From assembly GCF_022921115.1 (NCBI RefSeq), contig NZ_CP095075.1:3050001-3114000 (forward strand): a DNA stretch of 64,000 nucleotides, in the 5' to 3' direction. Source of the stretch: Halobacillus amylolyticus (GTDB lineage: Bacteria; Bacillota; Bacilli; Bacillales; Halobacillaceae). The notes beneath the pieces are model-generated. The model was given only the letters and a program-made list of their open reading frames with translations, was not told the DNA's origin and ran no database searches. Made by a program: the position numbers and the translations under genes. Of this stretch, positions 25,527 through 34,734 are shown piece after piece; within the stretch, counting starts at the first letter, position 1; every line of letters begins with the position of its first letter.

Positions 25527-27047
25527 TTAAAAGAATCCTAGTTTTTGAGCACTGTAACTTACGAGCATGTTTTTCGTTTGCTGGTAGTGGCTTAGCATCA
25601 TCTTATGATTCTCACGGCCAACACCAGACATCTTATACCCGCCAAAGGCTGCGTGAGCAGGGTAAGCGTGGTAGCAATTCGTCCACACGCGGCCGGCTTC
25701 AATGCCGCGGCCGAAGCGATAAGCTGTATTGATGTCACGAGACCAAACACCTGCACCAAGACCATAAAGTGTATCATTGGCAATCTCCATAGCTTCCTCA
25801 GGATCTTTAAATGTAGTCACCGCAAGGACAGGACCAAAGATTTCTTCTTGGAAAATTCTCATCTTATTATTTCCTTTAAACATCGTTGGCTGGACATAGT
25901 ATCCGTCAGCAAAGTCGCCATCAAGTTTGTTGCGTTCTCCGCCGATGAGACATTCCGCCCCTTCCTCTTTACCAATATCAAGATAAGAAAGGATTTTATC
26001 AAGCTGTTCGGAAGACGCTTGTGCCCCCATCATGACTTCAGGATCAAGTGGGTTCCCCGTTTTGATTGCTTTGACGCGATCAATTACTTTTTCCATGAAC
26101 TGATCATAGATAGATTCATGGACGAGCGCTCGTGAAGGGCAGGTACATACCTCTCCCTGGTTTAGGGCGAACATAACCATTCCCTCAATCGCTTTATCGA
26201 GGAAGTTGTCATCCTTGCTCATTACATCTTCAAAGAATATGTTCGGGGACTTCCCGCCAAGCTCAAGGGTGACAGGGATAATATTTTGCGAAGCATATTG
26301 CATAATCATCCGGCCAGTTGTCGTTTCGCCGGTGAAGGCCACCTTATTGATTCTAGGGTTTTGGGCAAGCGGCTTCCCAGCTTCGAGGCCAAAACCATTA
26401 ACGACATTTAGTACACCTGGCGGAAGTAAATCTTCAACTATTTCTAAGAAGTATAAAAAGGAAGCAGGTGTCTGCTCAGCCGGTTTAAGTACAATCGCAT
26501 TTCCGGCAGCTAATGCAGGAGCTACTTTCCACGTCGCCATTAGAATAGGGAAGTTCCATGGGATGATTTGTCCAACTACACCTAGGGGTTCGTGAAAGTG
26601 ATAAGCAACCGTGTCGTTGTCAATTTCGCCAATTGAACCTTCCTGGGCACGAATCACAGAAGCAAAGTAACGGAAATGATCGATGGCTAACGGGATGTCT
26701 GCATTAAGCGTTTCCCTGACAGCCTTTCCATTTTCCCAGGTTTCCGCAACCGCCAGCTTCTCAAGGTTCTCCTCCATACGATCGGCGATCCGATTTAAAA
26801 TCAACGATCGCTCTGTGACCGACGTTTTACCCCAAGCGTCCTTTGCTTCATGAGCAGCATCAACTGCAAGTTCAATATCTTCCTCTGTAGAACGGGCCAC
26901 CTGACAGAACGTTTTCCCTGTTACTGGAGTGACATTATTGAAGTATTGTCCTTTCACCGGCGGTGTCCATTTACCACCGATAAAATTATCGTAACGTTTT
27001 TTGTACTGTACAATCGACCCCTCTGTGTTTGGAAACGCGTATACCAT
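25527..27047 (-). CDS. NAD-dependent aldehyde dehydrogenase (acetaldehyde type)
   Basis: Protein of 506 aa, the size of ExaC/AcoD-type acetaldehyde dehydrogenases. It shows [22 protein letters not shown] (cofactor site), the catalytic Glu in [13 protein letters not shown], and the catalytic Cys in [14 protein letters not shown]; a second Cys next to it is usual in this group. It oxidises acetaldehyde and related aldehydes to acids. ATG 27047 is preferred, 9 bases after GGGAGGT; further upstream codons lie in the leader. A perfect cre box and sigma-A promoter upstream indicate CcpA control, as expected for a secondary carbon enzyme. Confidence 0.93.
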   Translation of the reverse strand: MVYAFPNTEGSIVQYKKRYDNFIGGKWTPPVKGQYFNNVTPVTGKTFCQVARSTEEDIELAVDAAHEAKDAWGKTSVTERSLILNRIADRMEENLEKLAVAETWENGKAVRETLNADIPLAIDHFRYFASVIRAQEGSIGEIDNDTVAYHFHEPLGVVGQIIPWNFPILMATWKVAPALAAGNAIVLKPAEQTPASFLYFLEIVEDLLPPGVLNVVNGFGLEAGKPLAQNPRINKVAFTGETTTGRMIMQYASQNIIPVTLELGGKSPNIFFEDVMSKDDNFLDKAIEGMVMFALNQGEVCTCPSRALVHESIYDQFMEKVIDRVKAIKTGNPLDPEVMMGAQASSEQLDKILSYLDIGKEEGAECLIGGERNKLDGDFADGYYVQPTMFKGNNKMRIFQEEIFGPVLAVTTFKDPEEAMEIANDTLYGLGAGVWSRDINTAYRFGRGIEAGRVWTNCYHAYPAHAAFGGYKMSGVGRENHKMMLSHYQQTKNMLVSYSAQKLGFF

Positions 27048-27079
27048 GTTATTCATACCTCCCATTATTATTCTAATAG

Positions 27080-27094
27080 TGCAAACGCTTACAA
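27080..27094 (-). promoter_or_regulatory. CcpA cre box of the aldehyde dehydrogenase operon
   Basis: Minus strand TTGTAAGCGTTTGCA fits WTGNAANCGNWNNCW at all fixed positions and lies about 33 bases before the start codon. Confidence 0.85.
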
Positions 27095-27127
27095 AATAGC
27101 ATATGTAAATAGATTGCACTTAATTCG

Positions 27128-27156
27128 AAATTACCACTATATCAGAATATTGTCAA
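27128..27156 (-). promoter_or_regulatory. Sigma-A promoter of the aldehyde dehydrogenase operon
   Basis: Minus strand TTGACA (27151-27156), 17-base spacer, TAATTT (27128-27133). The cre box lies downstream of it. Confidence 0.65.
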
Positions 27157-27300
27157 TTATTAGATAGTTGCCACGCCTTGAAATAAATACGGGAGGGCGA
27201 TTTGGAATTAGGGGGAGTCTTCTCCATATATTTCTCCCCCAGTCGGCAGTCTATTTTTGTTATAATAGAATCATCTTTATTGAAAAAAGGGGAACGGACG

Positions 27301-28176
27301 ATGACAACAACGAATCGAATTATGCTCGTTGACGGAATGGCATTACTTTTCCGCGCGTTCTATGCCACGGCAATGAGCAATTATTATATGATTAATAGCA
27401 AAGGCGTGCCTACAAATGCTGTTTATGGGATGATGAAGCATTTATTTACAGCGATTGATACGTATCAGCCGACACATGTTGTGTGCTGCTGGGATATGGG
27501 AAGCAAAACGTTTAGGAATGATCTGTTTCCAGAATATAAGGCGAATCGCGGAGAAGCACCTGAGGAGTTGATCCCGCAGTTTGAACTTGCCAAGGAAGTT
27601 GTGGAATCATTGAATATCCCGAATGTAGGCCAGGCTGGTTTTGAAGCAGATGATTGCATGGGAACATTAAGCCGCTTGTACTGTGAAGATTCACAAGTAT
27701 TCATCCTTACAGGCGATCAAGATATGCTGCAGTTGCTGCAGCCGAATGTCTCTGTTGTATTATTGAAAAAAGGATATGGCAACTATGCTGAATATCAGGA
27801 AGGTGCTTTTTTTGAAGAAAAAGGAATCACACCTGCCCAAATGGTAGATTTAAAGGCATTAATGGGGGATAGTAGTGATAATTATCCGGGCGTGCGAGGA
27901 ATTGGTGAAAAAACAGCACTAAAGCTATTAATCAAGCATAAAACGATCGAAAGGATACTAGAAAATATCGATCAGTTAACAAAAGGGCAACGCAATAAAA
28001 TTGAACAGGACCTTGAGATGCTTCACCTATCGAGGAAGCTTGCGCGTATTCATTGTGAAGCGGACGTCAATTGCTCATTGGAGGATGCTCTGTTTTTCAT
28101 AGATGAAGAGCAAATGGGAAGGAAATTTGATGAGCTGGAGTTTAAGAATTGGCAGAAGAATATTGTAGGGATGTAA
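27301..28176 (+). CDS. ypcP: 5'-3' exonuclease (YpcP-like, PolA N-domain homologue)
   Basis: Protein of 291 aa matching the 5' nuclease domain of DNA polymerase I without the polymerase. Metal-ligand motifs visible: LVDGMALLFRAFYA, WDMGSKTFRNDLFPEYKANR, EADDCMGTL, LTGDQDMLQL, MGDSSDNYPGVRGIGEKTA (helix-hairpin-helix). It removes RNA primers or flaps in Okazaki-fragment maturation and repair. ATG 27301 with AAAGGGGAACGG upstream is chosen; the frame stays open further left, but that stretch contains the TATAAT promoter element at 27261. Confidence 0.93.
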   Translation: MTTTNRIMLVDGMALLFRAFYATAMSNYYMINSKGVPTNAVYGMMKHLFTAIDTYQPTHVVCCWDMGSKTFRNDLFPEYKANRGEAPEELIPQFELAKEVVESLNIPNVGQAGFEADDCMGTLSRLYCEDSQVFILTGDQDMLQLLQPNVSVVLLKKGYGNYAEYQEGAFFEEKGITPAQMVDLKALMGDSSDNYPGVRGIGEKTALKLLIKHKTIERILENIDQLTKGQRNKIEQDLEMLHLSRKLARIHCEADVNCSLEDALFFIDEEQMGRKFDELEFKNWQKNIVGM

Positions 28177-28226
28177 CAAACAGCCGGTTCTCAGGGTAGA
28201 TGCCGACTGCTGCCGTGTCTATACTA

Positions 28227-28260
28227 AAAACAGCCGCCCCTTGTTTGGGAGCGGCTGTTT
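28227..28260. terminator. Bidirectional terminator
   Basis: AAACAGCCGCCCC, loop TTGTTT, GGGAGCGGCTGTTT; serves ypcP and the convergent NAD(P)-binding gene. Confidence 0.88.
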
Positions 28261-28267
28261 TACTTAA

Positions 28268-28900
28268 TTAAAGGCTCTTTAGCGCATCTTCGATTTGTGT
28301 GTCACCGGAAACCATTTCGAATGTTTTATGGTAGGCATTCGGTTCTTCGAGTGCTGCGATCATCGTCTTCGCGACATCGGCTCTTGGAATAGAATCACGG
28401 TCTACTTTTTTACCAACTTTAATTTTACTAGTACCTTCCTCGTTGGTTAAACCACCAGGACGGACGATCGTATAGTCTAACTCTGTGCCTTGCAAGTATT
28501 CATCTGCTTCAAGTTTCATTTTCAAATAATGCTCCATCGGTCCAGAGCCTTGACTAGGGTCATCTGCAGAAATTGCACTTAGCATGACAAACTTCTTAAT
28601 CCCTAGGTTTTCTGTTGCCTTAACGAGGTTGATAGCCCCGTCACGGTCAACCGCTGTCGTTTGATCTGAGCCTGTGCTTGATCCGGAGCCAGCTGCGAAG
28701 ATGACGGCATCCATTCCTTTAACCGTATGCCCTACATCTTTCGTTAAATCAGCTAAGACGGGGATACCGCCTAATCCTTCAATCTTTGTTTTCTGTTCTT
28801 CTTTACGAACCATACCATAAGCTTCGTGGCCATCTTCTTTCAGATATTGTATGAGTAAACGTCCTGTTGTACCATTTGCTCCTGCTACTAGTACTTTCAT
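28268..28900 (-). CDS. NAD(P)-binding atypical SDR (NmrA/YhfK-like)
   Basis: Protein of 210 aa with the dinucleotide motif VLVAGANGTTGRLLIQYL at the N-terminus, then DAVIFAAGSGSSTG, VMLSAISADDPS and DYTIVRPGGLTNEEG. This matches atypical short-chain dehydrogenases such as B. subtilis YhfK, which bind NAD(P) and may sense redox state or reduce flavin-type substrates; exact role unknown. ATG 28900 is used, with AAGGAG some 13 bases upstream. Confidence 0.85.
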   Translation of the reverse strand: MKVLVAGANGTTGRLLIQYLKEDGHEAYGMVRKEEQKTKIEGLGGIPVLADLTKDVGHTVKGMDAVIFAAGSGSSTGSDQTTAVDRDGAINLVKATENLGIKKFVMLSAISADDPSQGSGPMEHYLKMKLEADEYLQGTELDYTIVRPGGLTNEEGTSKIKVGKKVDRDSIPRADVAKTMIAALEEPNAYHKTFEMVSGDTQIEDALKSL

Positions 28901-28966
28901 AACTTGTAAACATCTCCTTCTGTTCATTCTACATGAAGTTTATCCGTTCTGCTGTTTGTTCAAACA

Positions 28967-29911
28967 TCATTTGCTTGCGGGAAAGCAAAGTTCCTGATAG
29001 TTACAGCGGGCACATATCCGCGGATCTTCTTGCATGGGGTACTGTTCAATTGGCAAAGGTTGGTTTTGTTCACTATCTAAAAGGTGTTCCTTCATTTGTT
29101 CGATACTAATATGATAGAGACGCTGAACATTTACCAAATCGTGCTCATTCAGCTTATGCTCAATGTTAGTACTTTCTAATAAATACTCGTTGCGGATGAT
29201 AATATCATCGAGTGACTCAATGTCATGCTTTTGCTGTAAGTACAGTGCATAAAGAGCAAGCTGGTTGCGATCTTCATCAGACGATTTGCCTGTCTTCCAA
29301 TCAACAATCACCCATTTGCCTTGTCGCAAATCCTTGTACACTAGGTCCATCACGACAAAAATCTTCGTTCCATCTACCTTCATAAATCTGAATTTCTCGG
29401 ATTCTATAAACCGCATATTTTGTTTATTAAGAACATCTGCAAACGATTGACTAGCATAAAAGTTTTTCACCGTGCTATGAAGTCGATCCGTAATTTTTGT
29501 AATCTTGGACGGTGGGAGAGTATTCGTCTGGCTATAGTAAACTTCGTGAAGCATCGTATAATGCTTAGGGCGGTTGTACCAGAGATGCTCCTTGCGAGTG
29601 GATTCAACGAAGCCTCGATTCAAGTGATGACGAATCTCATCAACGACAGCCTCCTCGCTAGGAATCTCTTTACCGCTTAGTACATGTTGAATAATTTGAT
29701 AGATTAGGTCATGCACAACACTGCCGAAATGCATCTCAAGATTCGTGATTTTCTTTAAGCGATAAGCTTGGCGGGCCAGCGAATCCCCATCCGTCAGCCA
29801 ACCGTTGTGGGAAACATAATAATCATAAGCATATTTCCGTAAGCAAGTCAGCATCGTCTTATGCCGCGACAACGACCAAGACAACTCCGGAAAACGCCTC
29901 ACCTCAAACAT
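28967..29911 (-). CDS. PD-(D/E)XK nuclease, RecB/Cas4-like, probable 4Fe-4S
   Basis: Protein of 314 aa. The nuclease core is DLVYKD...WVIVDWKTGKSSDEDRNQLALYALYL (Asp, Asp-x-Lys, then the Gln-x-x-x-Tyr motif QLALYALYL). The N-terminus has a Cys in TMLTCLRKYAYDYY and the C-terminus has ICARCNYQELC; this one-plus-three Cys arrangement is the iron-sulphur staple of AddB and Cas4 nucleases. No CRISPR or addAB gene is near, so it is a stand-alone DNA nuclease of unknown role. The ribosome site is GAGGAATTGGG-like. Confidence 0.87.
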   Translation of the reverse strand: MFEVRRFPELSWSLSRHKTMLTCLRKYAYDYYVSHNGWLTDGDSLARQAYRLKKITNLEMHFGSVVHDLIYQIIQHVLSGKEIPSEEAVVDEIRHHLNRGFVESTRKEHLWYNRPKHYTMLHEVYYSQTNTLPPSKITKITDRLHSTVKNFYASQSFADVLNKQNMRFIESEKFRFMKVDGTKIFVVMDLVYKDLRQGKWVIVDWKTGKSSDEDRNQLALYALYLQQKHDIESLDDIIIRNEYLLESTNIEHKLNEHDLVNVQRLYHISIEQMKEHLLDSEQNQPLPIEQYPMQEDPRICARCNYQELCFPASK

Positions 29912-29936
29912 CCCAATTCCTCCTCAGGTCTTACAA

Positions 29937-30251
29937 TCATTTCCTTTCATTGATACTATACTGATATGTATCTAAGTCCACGCGTTTATTTATGACAACA
30001 ATTCCTTCAGTCTCCAGTAACAACTGTTGTTCCATAGCAGCGGCTTCATCCTTTAACGCTATTTCGCCTTTAACATTGATCACTCGGTGCCATGGTAGTT
30101 GATACTTCCTGCTCATCGAATGAAGAACGCGCACAACCTGTCGCGCCGCCCGAGGACTGCCCGCAAGGCGTGCTATCTGTCCATATGTCATCACATATCC
30201 CTCAGGAATCTCCATGATAATTGCTATCACTGCTTCTGTAAAAGGTTTCAC
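29937..30251 (-). CDS. Alkyltransferase-like (ATL) DNA-binding protein
   Basis: About 104 aa, matching the DNA-binding domain of O6-methylguanine methyltransferase: YVMTYGQIARLAGSPRAARQVVRVL (recognition helix with the Arg finger) and then LPWHRVINVKGEI. The Cys of the PCHR active site is replaced by Trp, so it cannot accept an alkyl group; proteins of this kind flag O6-alkylguanine lesions for nucleotide excision repair. Start is uncertain: GTG 30251 lies 11 bases past AGGAGG, GTG 30263 overlaps it. Confidence 0.88.
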   Translation of the reverse strand: MKPFTEAVIAIIMEIPEGYVMTYGQIARLAGSPRAARQVVRVLHSMSRKYQLPWHRVINVKGEIALKDEAAAMEQQLLLETEGIVVINKRVDLDTYQYSINERK

Positions 30252-30352
30252 ACGCAAGCCCACCTCCTAAAACCATCTATAACAAATAGCCTCATCTATG
30301 TAAGAATGTTACAATTCAACTTATAGAATTGATAGAAAGCGGAGGCCTACCC

Positions 30353-31150
30353 ATGAGTATACCACGAACACTAACCATCGCAGGATCAGCAGCCCAAGGG
30401 AGTGCCGGTATTCAAGCCGACCTGAAAACCTTTCAAGAACTAGACGTCTACGGTATGAGCGCCATCACAGCCATCGTCGCCAACAACTCCACAACAGAAC
30501 AAGGCATTTTTACACAACAAATCGAAGCCATCGAAGCACAGATCCACGCATCCTTCGAGCACGTTGGACCAGATGCACTAAAGACCGGCATGCTTTTCAC
30601 CGAGCCGATTATCAAGCGAACCAGTGAAATAATTGCATCCTCTTCGGTAAAAGGGATCGTAGTCGACCCCGTTATGATTGGGAAAATGGGGTCACAACTC
30701 CTCCAAGATGAGGCAATCGAAACGCTAATCACTCACCTGCTGCCGCTTGCAACGATCATCACACCCAACCTGCAAGAAGCGGCACGAATACTAGATGAAC
30801 CTTTGCCACAATCCCCTGAAGCGATGGAGGCCGCCGCCTGCAAGCTCCATCAGCTAGGGCCAGATTATGTACTCATCAAAGGCGGTTCACTTAAAAACCA
30901 TGCTGCCGTTGATATTCTATATGACGGGAGTACAGTGAAGCGCTTTGAGTCTGAGCGTGTTAACACGATCCATACAAGTGGAGCAGGATGTACGTATTCA
31001 GCAGCCATCACCGCTGAACTTGCCAAAGGGAAAACGGTAGAAGAGGCTGTAGGCATCGCAAAAGCGTTCGTAACAAGCGCCATCCAACATGCCCTCTCCT
31101 TCAACCGTGGCATCGGCTCAACCAACCACGCCGCCCACAGAAAATACTAG
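30353..31150 (+). CDS. Hydroxymethylpyrimidine/pyridoxal kinase (ThiD/PdxK family)
   Basis: Protein of 265 aa of the ribokinase-like ThiD family: TIAGSAAQGSAGIQADLKTFQELDVYGMSAITAIV at the N-terminus (the usual DSSGG is AAQGS here), VVDPVMIGKMG, TPNLQEAARI, ADYVLIKGG-like YVLIKGGS and the anion-hole HTSGAGCTYSAAI. Family members phosphorylate HMP (thiamine route) or pyridoxal. The replaced DSSGG loop leans toward the PdxK branch but assignment is open. No THI element precedes it. ATG 30353 follows GCGGAGG by 7 bases. Confidence 0.85.
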   Translation: MSIPRTLTIAGSAAQGSAGIQADLKTFQELDVYGMSAITAIVANNSTTEQGIFTQQIEAIEAQIHASFEHVGPDALKTGMLFTEPIIKRTSEIIASSSVKGIVVDPVMIGKMGSQLLQDEAIETLITHLLPLATIITPNLQEAARILDEPLPQSPEAMEAAACKLHQLGPDYVLIKGGSLKNHAAVDILYDGSTVKRFESERVNTIHTSGAGCTYSAAITAELAKGKTVEEAVGIAKAFVTSAIQHALSFNRGIGSTNHAAHRKY

Positions 31151-31165
31151 GAATATGAATAAAGT

Positions 31166-31280
31166 AAAAAAGTTCCACCTCAGGTCATCCAAAATATGGA
31201 TGACCTGAGGTGGAAGGATATGTAATTGTGGGGGGCGATGCCACCCTGGTAAGGATGGACGTCCTGCTGCCTTAATCATA
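31166..31280 (-). promoter_or_regulatory. T-box-like motif followed by a strong terminator, no target gene
   Basis: On the minus strand AGGGTGGCATCGCC matches the T-box core AGGGTGGNACCGCG at 12 of 14 positions (about 31230-31243), and 31 bases further lies an 18-bp perfect stem (31173-31190 with 31198-31215) followed by CTTTTTTAC. That order is the one found in T-box leaders. But no minus-strand gene follows, so it looks like a leftover leader. Weak evidence; upstream stem I was not found. Confidence 0.35.
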
Positions 31281-31323
31281 GCGATCGATTATGCATTTGA
31301 TGAAAGGTAAACCAAGCAAAAGA

Positions 31324-31347
31324 CCCTCGCACAAAAGCGAGGGCCTG
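31324..31347 (-). terminator. Terminator of trhO
   Basis: Minus strand CCCTCGC, loop TTTTGT, GCGAGGG, then TCTTTTG; 12 bases after the trhO stop. Confidence 0.8.
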
Positions 31348-31358
31348 CCTATTTACAT

Positions 31359-32300
31359 TTAATTGTTAATACGATCATATTTATCGATTTGTTTTTTGCG
31401 AACGGCATCCCAGCGATTCTCTGGGTGCTCTTTACATTCTGTTGTACAAGCTGCATGATGCTCTTCTTCACATTCTGCACAGCAAACGTACTGACGATTA
31501 CATACAGGGTTGCTGCAGTTAATCATTCGGTCTTCCACCTTGCCGCAATGCTCACATTCCGCAACTACTTTTTCTTCAACCTGGTTCACAGGTACGGAAA
31601 TGCGCTCATCAAATACGTATAATTTTCCATCAAAAAGCTGTCCCTTTACTTCAGGGTCTTTTCCATACGTATTCACACCGCCTTCAAGCTGGTACACATC
31701 TTCCACACCATTTTTCATCAAAATGCCGGTCAGCTTTTCACAGCGAATACCACCGGTGCAATAGGTGATCACTTTCTTATCCTTCCATTGATCCGCGTTC
31801 TCGGCAATCCATTCTGGGAATTCACGAGAATGCTCGACTCCAGGCTGGATCGCATTGCGAAAATGGCCAATACGGTATTCATATTCGTTACGCCCATCAA
31901 TCACGACGGTGTCATCATCCTGAAGCATCTCGTAAAATTCCTTCGGCTTCAAGTGTTTTCCACCTATTTCTTTCGGATCGATGTCATCATCCTCAATGCT
32001 CCAGTTTACAAGCTCAGGCTTCACACGGCAGTGCATTTTCTTAAACGCATGTCCTTCATGTTCATCTATTTTAAAGTGAATATCTGCAAAACGTTCATCT
32101 GAGCGTACATAGCCCATATACTGCTCCACTTGTTCAACAGTTCCAGAAACCGTCCCATTGATTCCCTCAGGAGCAACAATAATACGACCGCGAAGGTCAA
32201 GATCTTTACAGAATTTTAAATGATTCGCACAATACTCTTCGTAATCGGGTAGATCAACATATTTATAATACAACAGAACTCGGTAATCTTGTGAGCTCAT
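31359..32300 (-). CDS. trhO: tRNA uridine(34) hydroxylase TrhO (rhodanese domain)
   Basis: Protein of 313 aa matching TrhO/YbfQ: N-terminal acylphosphatase-like part VLLYYKYVDLPDYEEYCANH and RIIVAPEGINGTVSG, central rhodanese domain with catalytic Cys in VITYCTGGIRCEKLTG (about residues 180-195), and a C-terminal Cys-rich part (CEHCGKVEDR, CSNPVCNRQYVCCAECEEEH) that could bind zinc. The family hydroxylates U34 of tRNAs, giving ho5U. Monocistronic, with AGGAATCACC upstream of ATG 32300. Confidence 0.92.
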   Translation of the reverse strand: MSSQDYRVLLYYKYVDLPDYEEYCANHLKFCKDLDLRGRIIVAPEGINGTVSGTVEQVEQYMGYVRSDERFADIHFKIDEHEGHAFKKMHCRVKPELVNWSIEDDDIDPKEIGGKHLKPKEFYEMLQDDDTVVIDGRNEYEYRIGHFRNAIQPGVEHSREFPEWIAENADQWKDKKVITYCTGGIRCEKLTGILMKNGVEDVYQLEGGVNTYGKDPEVKGQLFDGKLYVFDERISVPVNQVEEKVVAECEHCGKVEDRMINCSNPVCNRQYVCCAECEEEHHAACTTECKEHPENRWDAVRKKQIDKYDRINN

Positions 32301-32512
32301 TGGTGATTCCTCCCATATTTAGATCCATAACAGTAGTTAATAACATAATTGTCCATACACTATCATAGTCGATTTTTTCAACAATTTCAAATGTCGATTC
32401 CTCAATTTGTATTGCAATCGTTTTTAAGCATCATTTTTTAAAAAAATGGAAATAGACTAGAACTATACGATTCTAGGGGATCAATAAATTTCCATTATTT
32501 ATTTTCCTTTTC

Positions 32513-32541
32513 TTGACAAAATGCTACAATATAATTAGATT
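32513..32541 (+). promoter_or_regulatory. Sigma-A promoter of the flotillin gene
   Basis: TTGACA (32513-32518), 17-base spacer, TAGATT (32536-32541), 19 bases before ATG. No sigma-W TGAAAC/CGTA pair, which drives floT in B. subtilis, is visible here. Confidence 0.65.
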
Positions 32542-32559
32542 CTTTTAGGGGGAATACAT

Positions 32560-34062
32560 ATGACAATGGTTAAGATTCTATCAATCTTAATACCTATTTT
32601 AATTGTCGTGGTTATCGCGGCAGTGGTAGGGTTCTTTTGGTTGAAGCTTCGTTATCGAACATCGAAGTCTAACGAAGCATTGATTATTACTGGTCCTAAA
32701 TTGGGGGACCCAGAGAAAGAAACCAATATTTTCAGTGATGATGAAGGCCGTTCCATGAAGATCATTCGCGGGGGCGGGTATCGCTTAAAGATGTTCCAAA
32801 CGTCAACACCGGTGAACTTGACATCTTTTCAGTTAAAGCTTGAAACCCCTCGTGTCTACACAAACGGTGGAGTCCCGATTGTGGCGGATGCTGTCGCGAT
32901 GGTTAAGGTTGCGGATAGCTTAAAAGGAATTGCTAACTATGCAGAGCAATTTTTAGGGAAAGAACAGTCTGAAATTGAAACCGAGATCGTTGAAGTATTA
33001 GGGAGTAATCTACGTGCCATCCTTTCTAAAATGACTGTTGAAGGCATCAATGAAGATCGGGAAAGCTTTAACGAACAAGTGACAAAGATTGCTCAGCAGC
33101 AGTTGGATGCCATGGGGTTCAAAATCACATCACTAGGACTAACAGATTTACGTGATGCCGATGAAGATAATGGATACTTAGAAAACTTGGGCCGTCCACG
33201 TATTGCGGAAGTTAGAAAACAGGCAGAAATTGCAGAGGCAGACAGCGAGCGTGAAACCCGGATGCATGTTGCCCGTACAGATCAAGAAGCGAAAGAGGAA
33301 GAGTATAAGCGGGAAACATCTATTGCCCAATCACGTAAGGAAAAAGATATTAAGGACGCTGCTTTTAAAGAAGAAACTGAACGAGCGCGTGCTCAAACAG
33401 AACAATCCTATGAATTAGAGCGCACCAAGCTGGCTAAAGAAGTGCAGGAAGAAGACTTACAGCTTAAGCGCCGCGCCAAAGAAGAACAACTTGAACTTCA
33501 ACACATCGAACGTGAACGCTCGGTGAAATTAGAAGAAGAAGAAGCCAAAGTCCGGAAAGCCAAAGCCGATGCACAAGCTTACGAAACGACTAAACGTGCC
33601 GAAGCTGATGCACGGAAATCCTCTATTGCAGGGGAAGCACAGGCTCGAATTAAAAAAGAAGAAGGGCTGGCAGAAGCTGAAGTTATTCGTGAAAAAGGTA
33701 GGGCAGAAGCGGAGTCCAGACGTTTGATTGCTGAAGCGATGGAAAAACACGGTGACATCATTATCGTTGAGAAAATGATTGAAATGCTACCACTGTTCGC
33801 TGAGAAGATTTCGGCTCCATTGAACAATATTGATTCCGTAAAAATCATCGATTCAGGGAACGGTCAAGGTGTCCCATCCTTTGGAAAGAGTGTGACCCAA
33901 ACGATGATGGATATGCACGAACCACTAAAAGAATTAACAGGATTTGATATTACCGACATGCTTTCCTCTATCAGTAAAAACGGTACAAGTGTGAATACAG
34001 AAGCAGATAAACAGTCGAACGCACAAGCCCTAAATGAAGGGACATATAAGGAAAAAGAATAA
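32560..34062 (+). CDS. floT: Flotillin FloT
   Basis: Protein of 500 aa. One N-terminal membrane helix (residues about 6-30, VVVIAAVVGFFWLKL), SPFH/band-7 domain (about 35-200, SNEALIITGPKLGD... ), then a long Glu/Ala-rich coiled coil (about 205-400, with repeated EAEV/KAxAxA heptads) and a C-terminal tail. Flotillins scaffold functional membrane microdomains in Bacillus. In B. subtilis floT follows yuaF (NfeD), but here no NfeD gene lies upstream; the gene is alone between its own promoter and terminator. TAGGGGGAA precedes ATG 32560. Confidence 0.93.
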   Translation: MTMVKILSILIPILIVVVIAAVVGFFWLKLRYRTSKSNEALIITGPKLGDPEKETNIFSDDEGRSMKIIRGGGYRLKMFQTSTPVNLTSFQLKLETPRVYTNGGVPIVADAVAMVKVADSLKGIANYAEQFLGKEQSEIETEIVEVLGSNLRAILSKMTVEGINEDRESFNEQVTKIAQQQLDAMGFKITSLGLTDLRDADEDNGYLENLGRPRIAEVRKQAEIAEADSERETRMHVARTDQEAKEEEYKRETSIAQSRKEKDIKDAAFKEETERARAQTEQSYELERTKLAKEVQEEDLQLKRRAKEEQLELQHIERERSVKLEEEEAKVRKAKADAQAYETTKRAEADARKSSIAGEAQARIKKEEGLAEAEVIREKGRAEAESRRLIAEAMEKHGDIIIVEKMIEMLPLFAEKISAPLNNIDSVKIIDSGNGQGVPSFGKSVTQTMMDMHEPLKELTGFDITDMLSSISKNGTSVNTEADKQSNAQALNEGTYKEKE

Positions 34063-34070
34063 GCTCATTC

Positions 34071-34110
34071 AATAGAAGGCTCCCTCATCGTGAAGGAGCC
34101 TTCTATTTTT
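34071..34110 (+). terminator. Terminator of floT
   Basis: AATAGAAGGCTCC and GGAGCCTTCTATT pair around an 11-base loop, followed by TTTT. Located 9 bases after the floT stop. Confidence 0.9.
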
Positions 34111-34129
34111 ATGAGGAATAAAATACCAT

Positions 34130-34672
34130 TTACCTAACTTCAGCCCCCAGGACATTTTTAAAATGTCCAAGTGCCCATTCGTGCCCCGCCAGGTTAAAGC
34201 TAGCCGTCGCCTCTTTATGAACCACAATCTTATATCCTAAATTATAAGCATCAACTGCGGTATGAAGCACACAAATATCAGTGCAAACACCAATTAAATG
34301 AATCTCTTTAATCCCACGCTCACGAAGCTTCACATCCAAATCCGTACAGTGAAAAGTACTGTAACGAGTTTTATCCATAAAATAAACCTCGGAACGATGA
34401 ACATCATACAAATGTTTCAGCTTGCCATATAAACGCCTGCCTTCTGTGCCCCGAAGATTGTGGGGAGGGAACAATTTTGTCTCAGGGTGGTACGGATCAA
34501 CTTCCTCATGTATATCAACAGCCATCACGACATATTCCCCTTTTTCCAGAAATTCTTCCGTAGCCTGAACTAGGGGATCCTCAATATTCTGACCAGGCTC
34601 CCCACAAGTAAGGGCGCCTTCGTTTGCCACAAAATCATTTGTATAATCAATTACAATAAGTGCACGATTCAT
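34130..34672 (-). CDS. pncA: Nicotinamidase (isochorismatase-like Cys hydrolase)
   Basis: Protein of 180 aa. Catalytic triad context: Asp in LIVIDYTNDF, Lys in the LFPPHN...YGKLKHLYD stretch, and nucleophile Cys in GVCTDICVLHTA. The size and the FHCTDLDVKLRERGI stretch fit PncA, which turns nicotinamide into nicotinate for NAD salvage. ATG 34672 has AGGAGGCGG upstream; upstream ATGs lie in the leader. Array B of TGCAATTA repeats lies just upstream of its promoter region. Confidence 0.88.
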   Translation of the reverse strand: MNRALIVIDYTNDFVANEGALTCGEPGQNIEDPLVQATEEFLEKGEYVVMAVDIHEEVDPYHPETKLFPPHNLRGTEGRRLYGKLKHLYDVHRSEVYFMDKTRYSTFHCTDLDVKLRERGIKEIHLIGVCTDICVLHTAVDAYNLGYKIVVHKEATASFNLAGHEWALGHFKNVLGAEVR

Positions 34673-34734
34673 CGTCTCAACCGCCTCCTTGTGTATATAC
34701 ATATATCTTAACACAAGGTGGAAAGCGTCTAATA

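Noticed and set aside
28967..29911. Cas4 of a CRISPR system
   Set aside because: Nuclease and Cys pattern fit Cas4/AddB type, but no other cas gene or array is present in the window.
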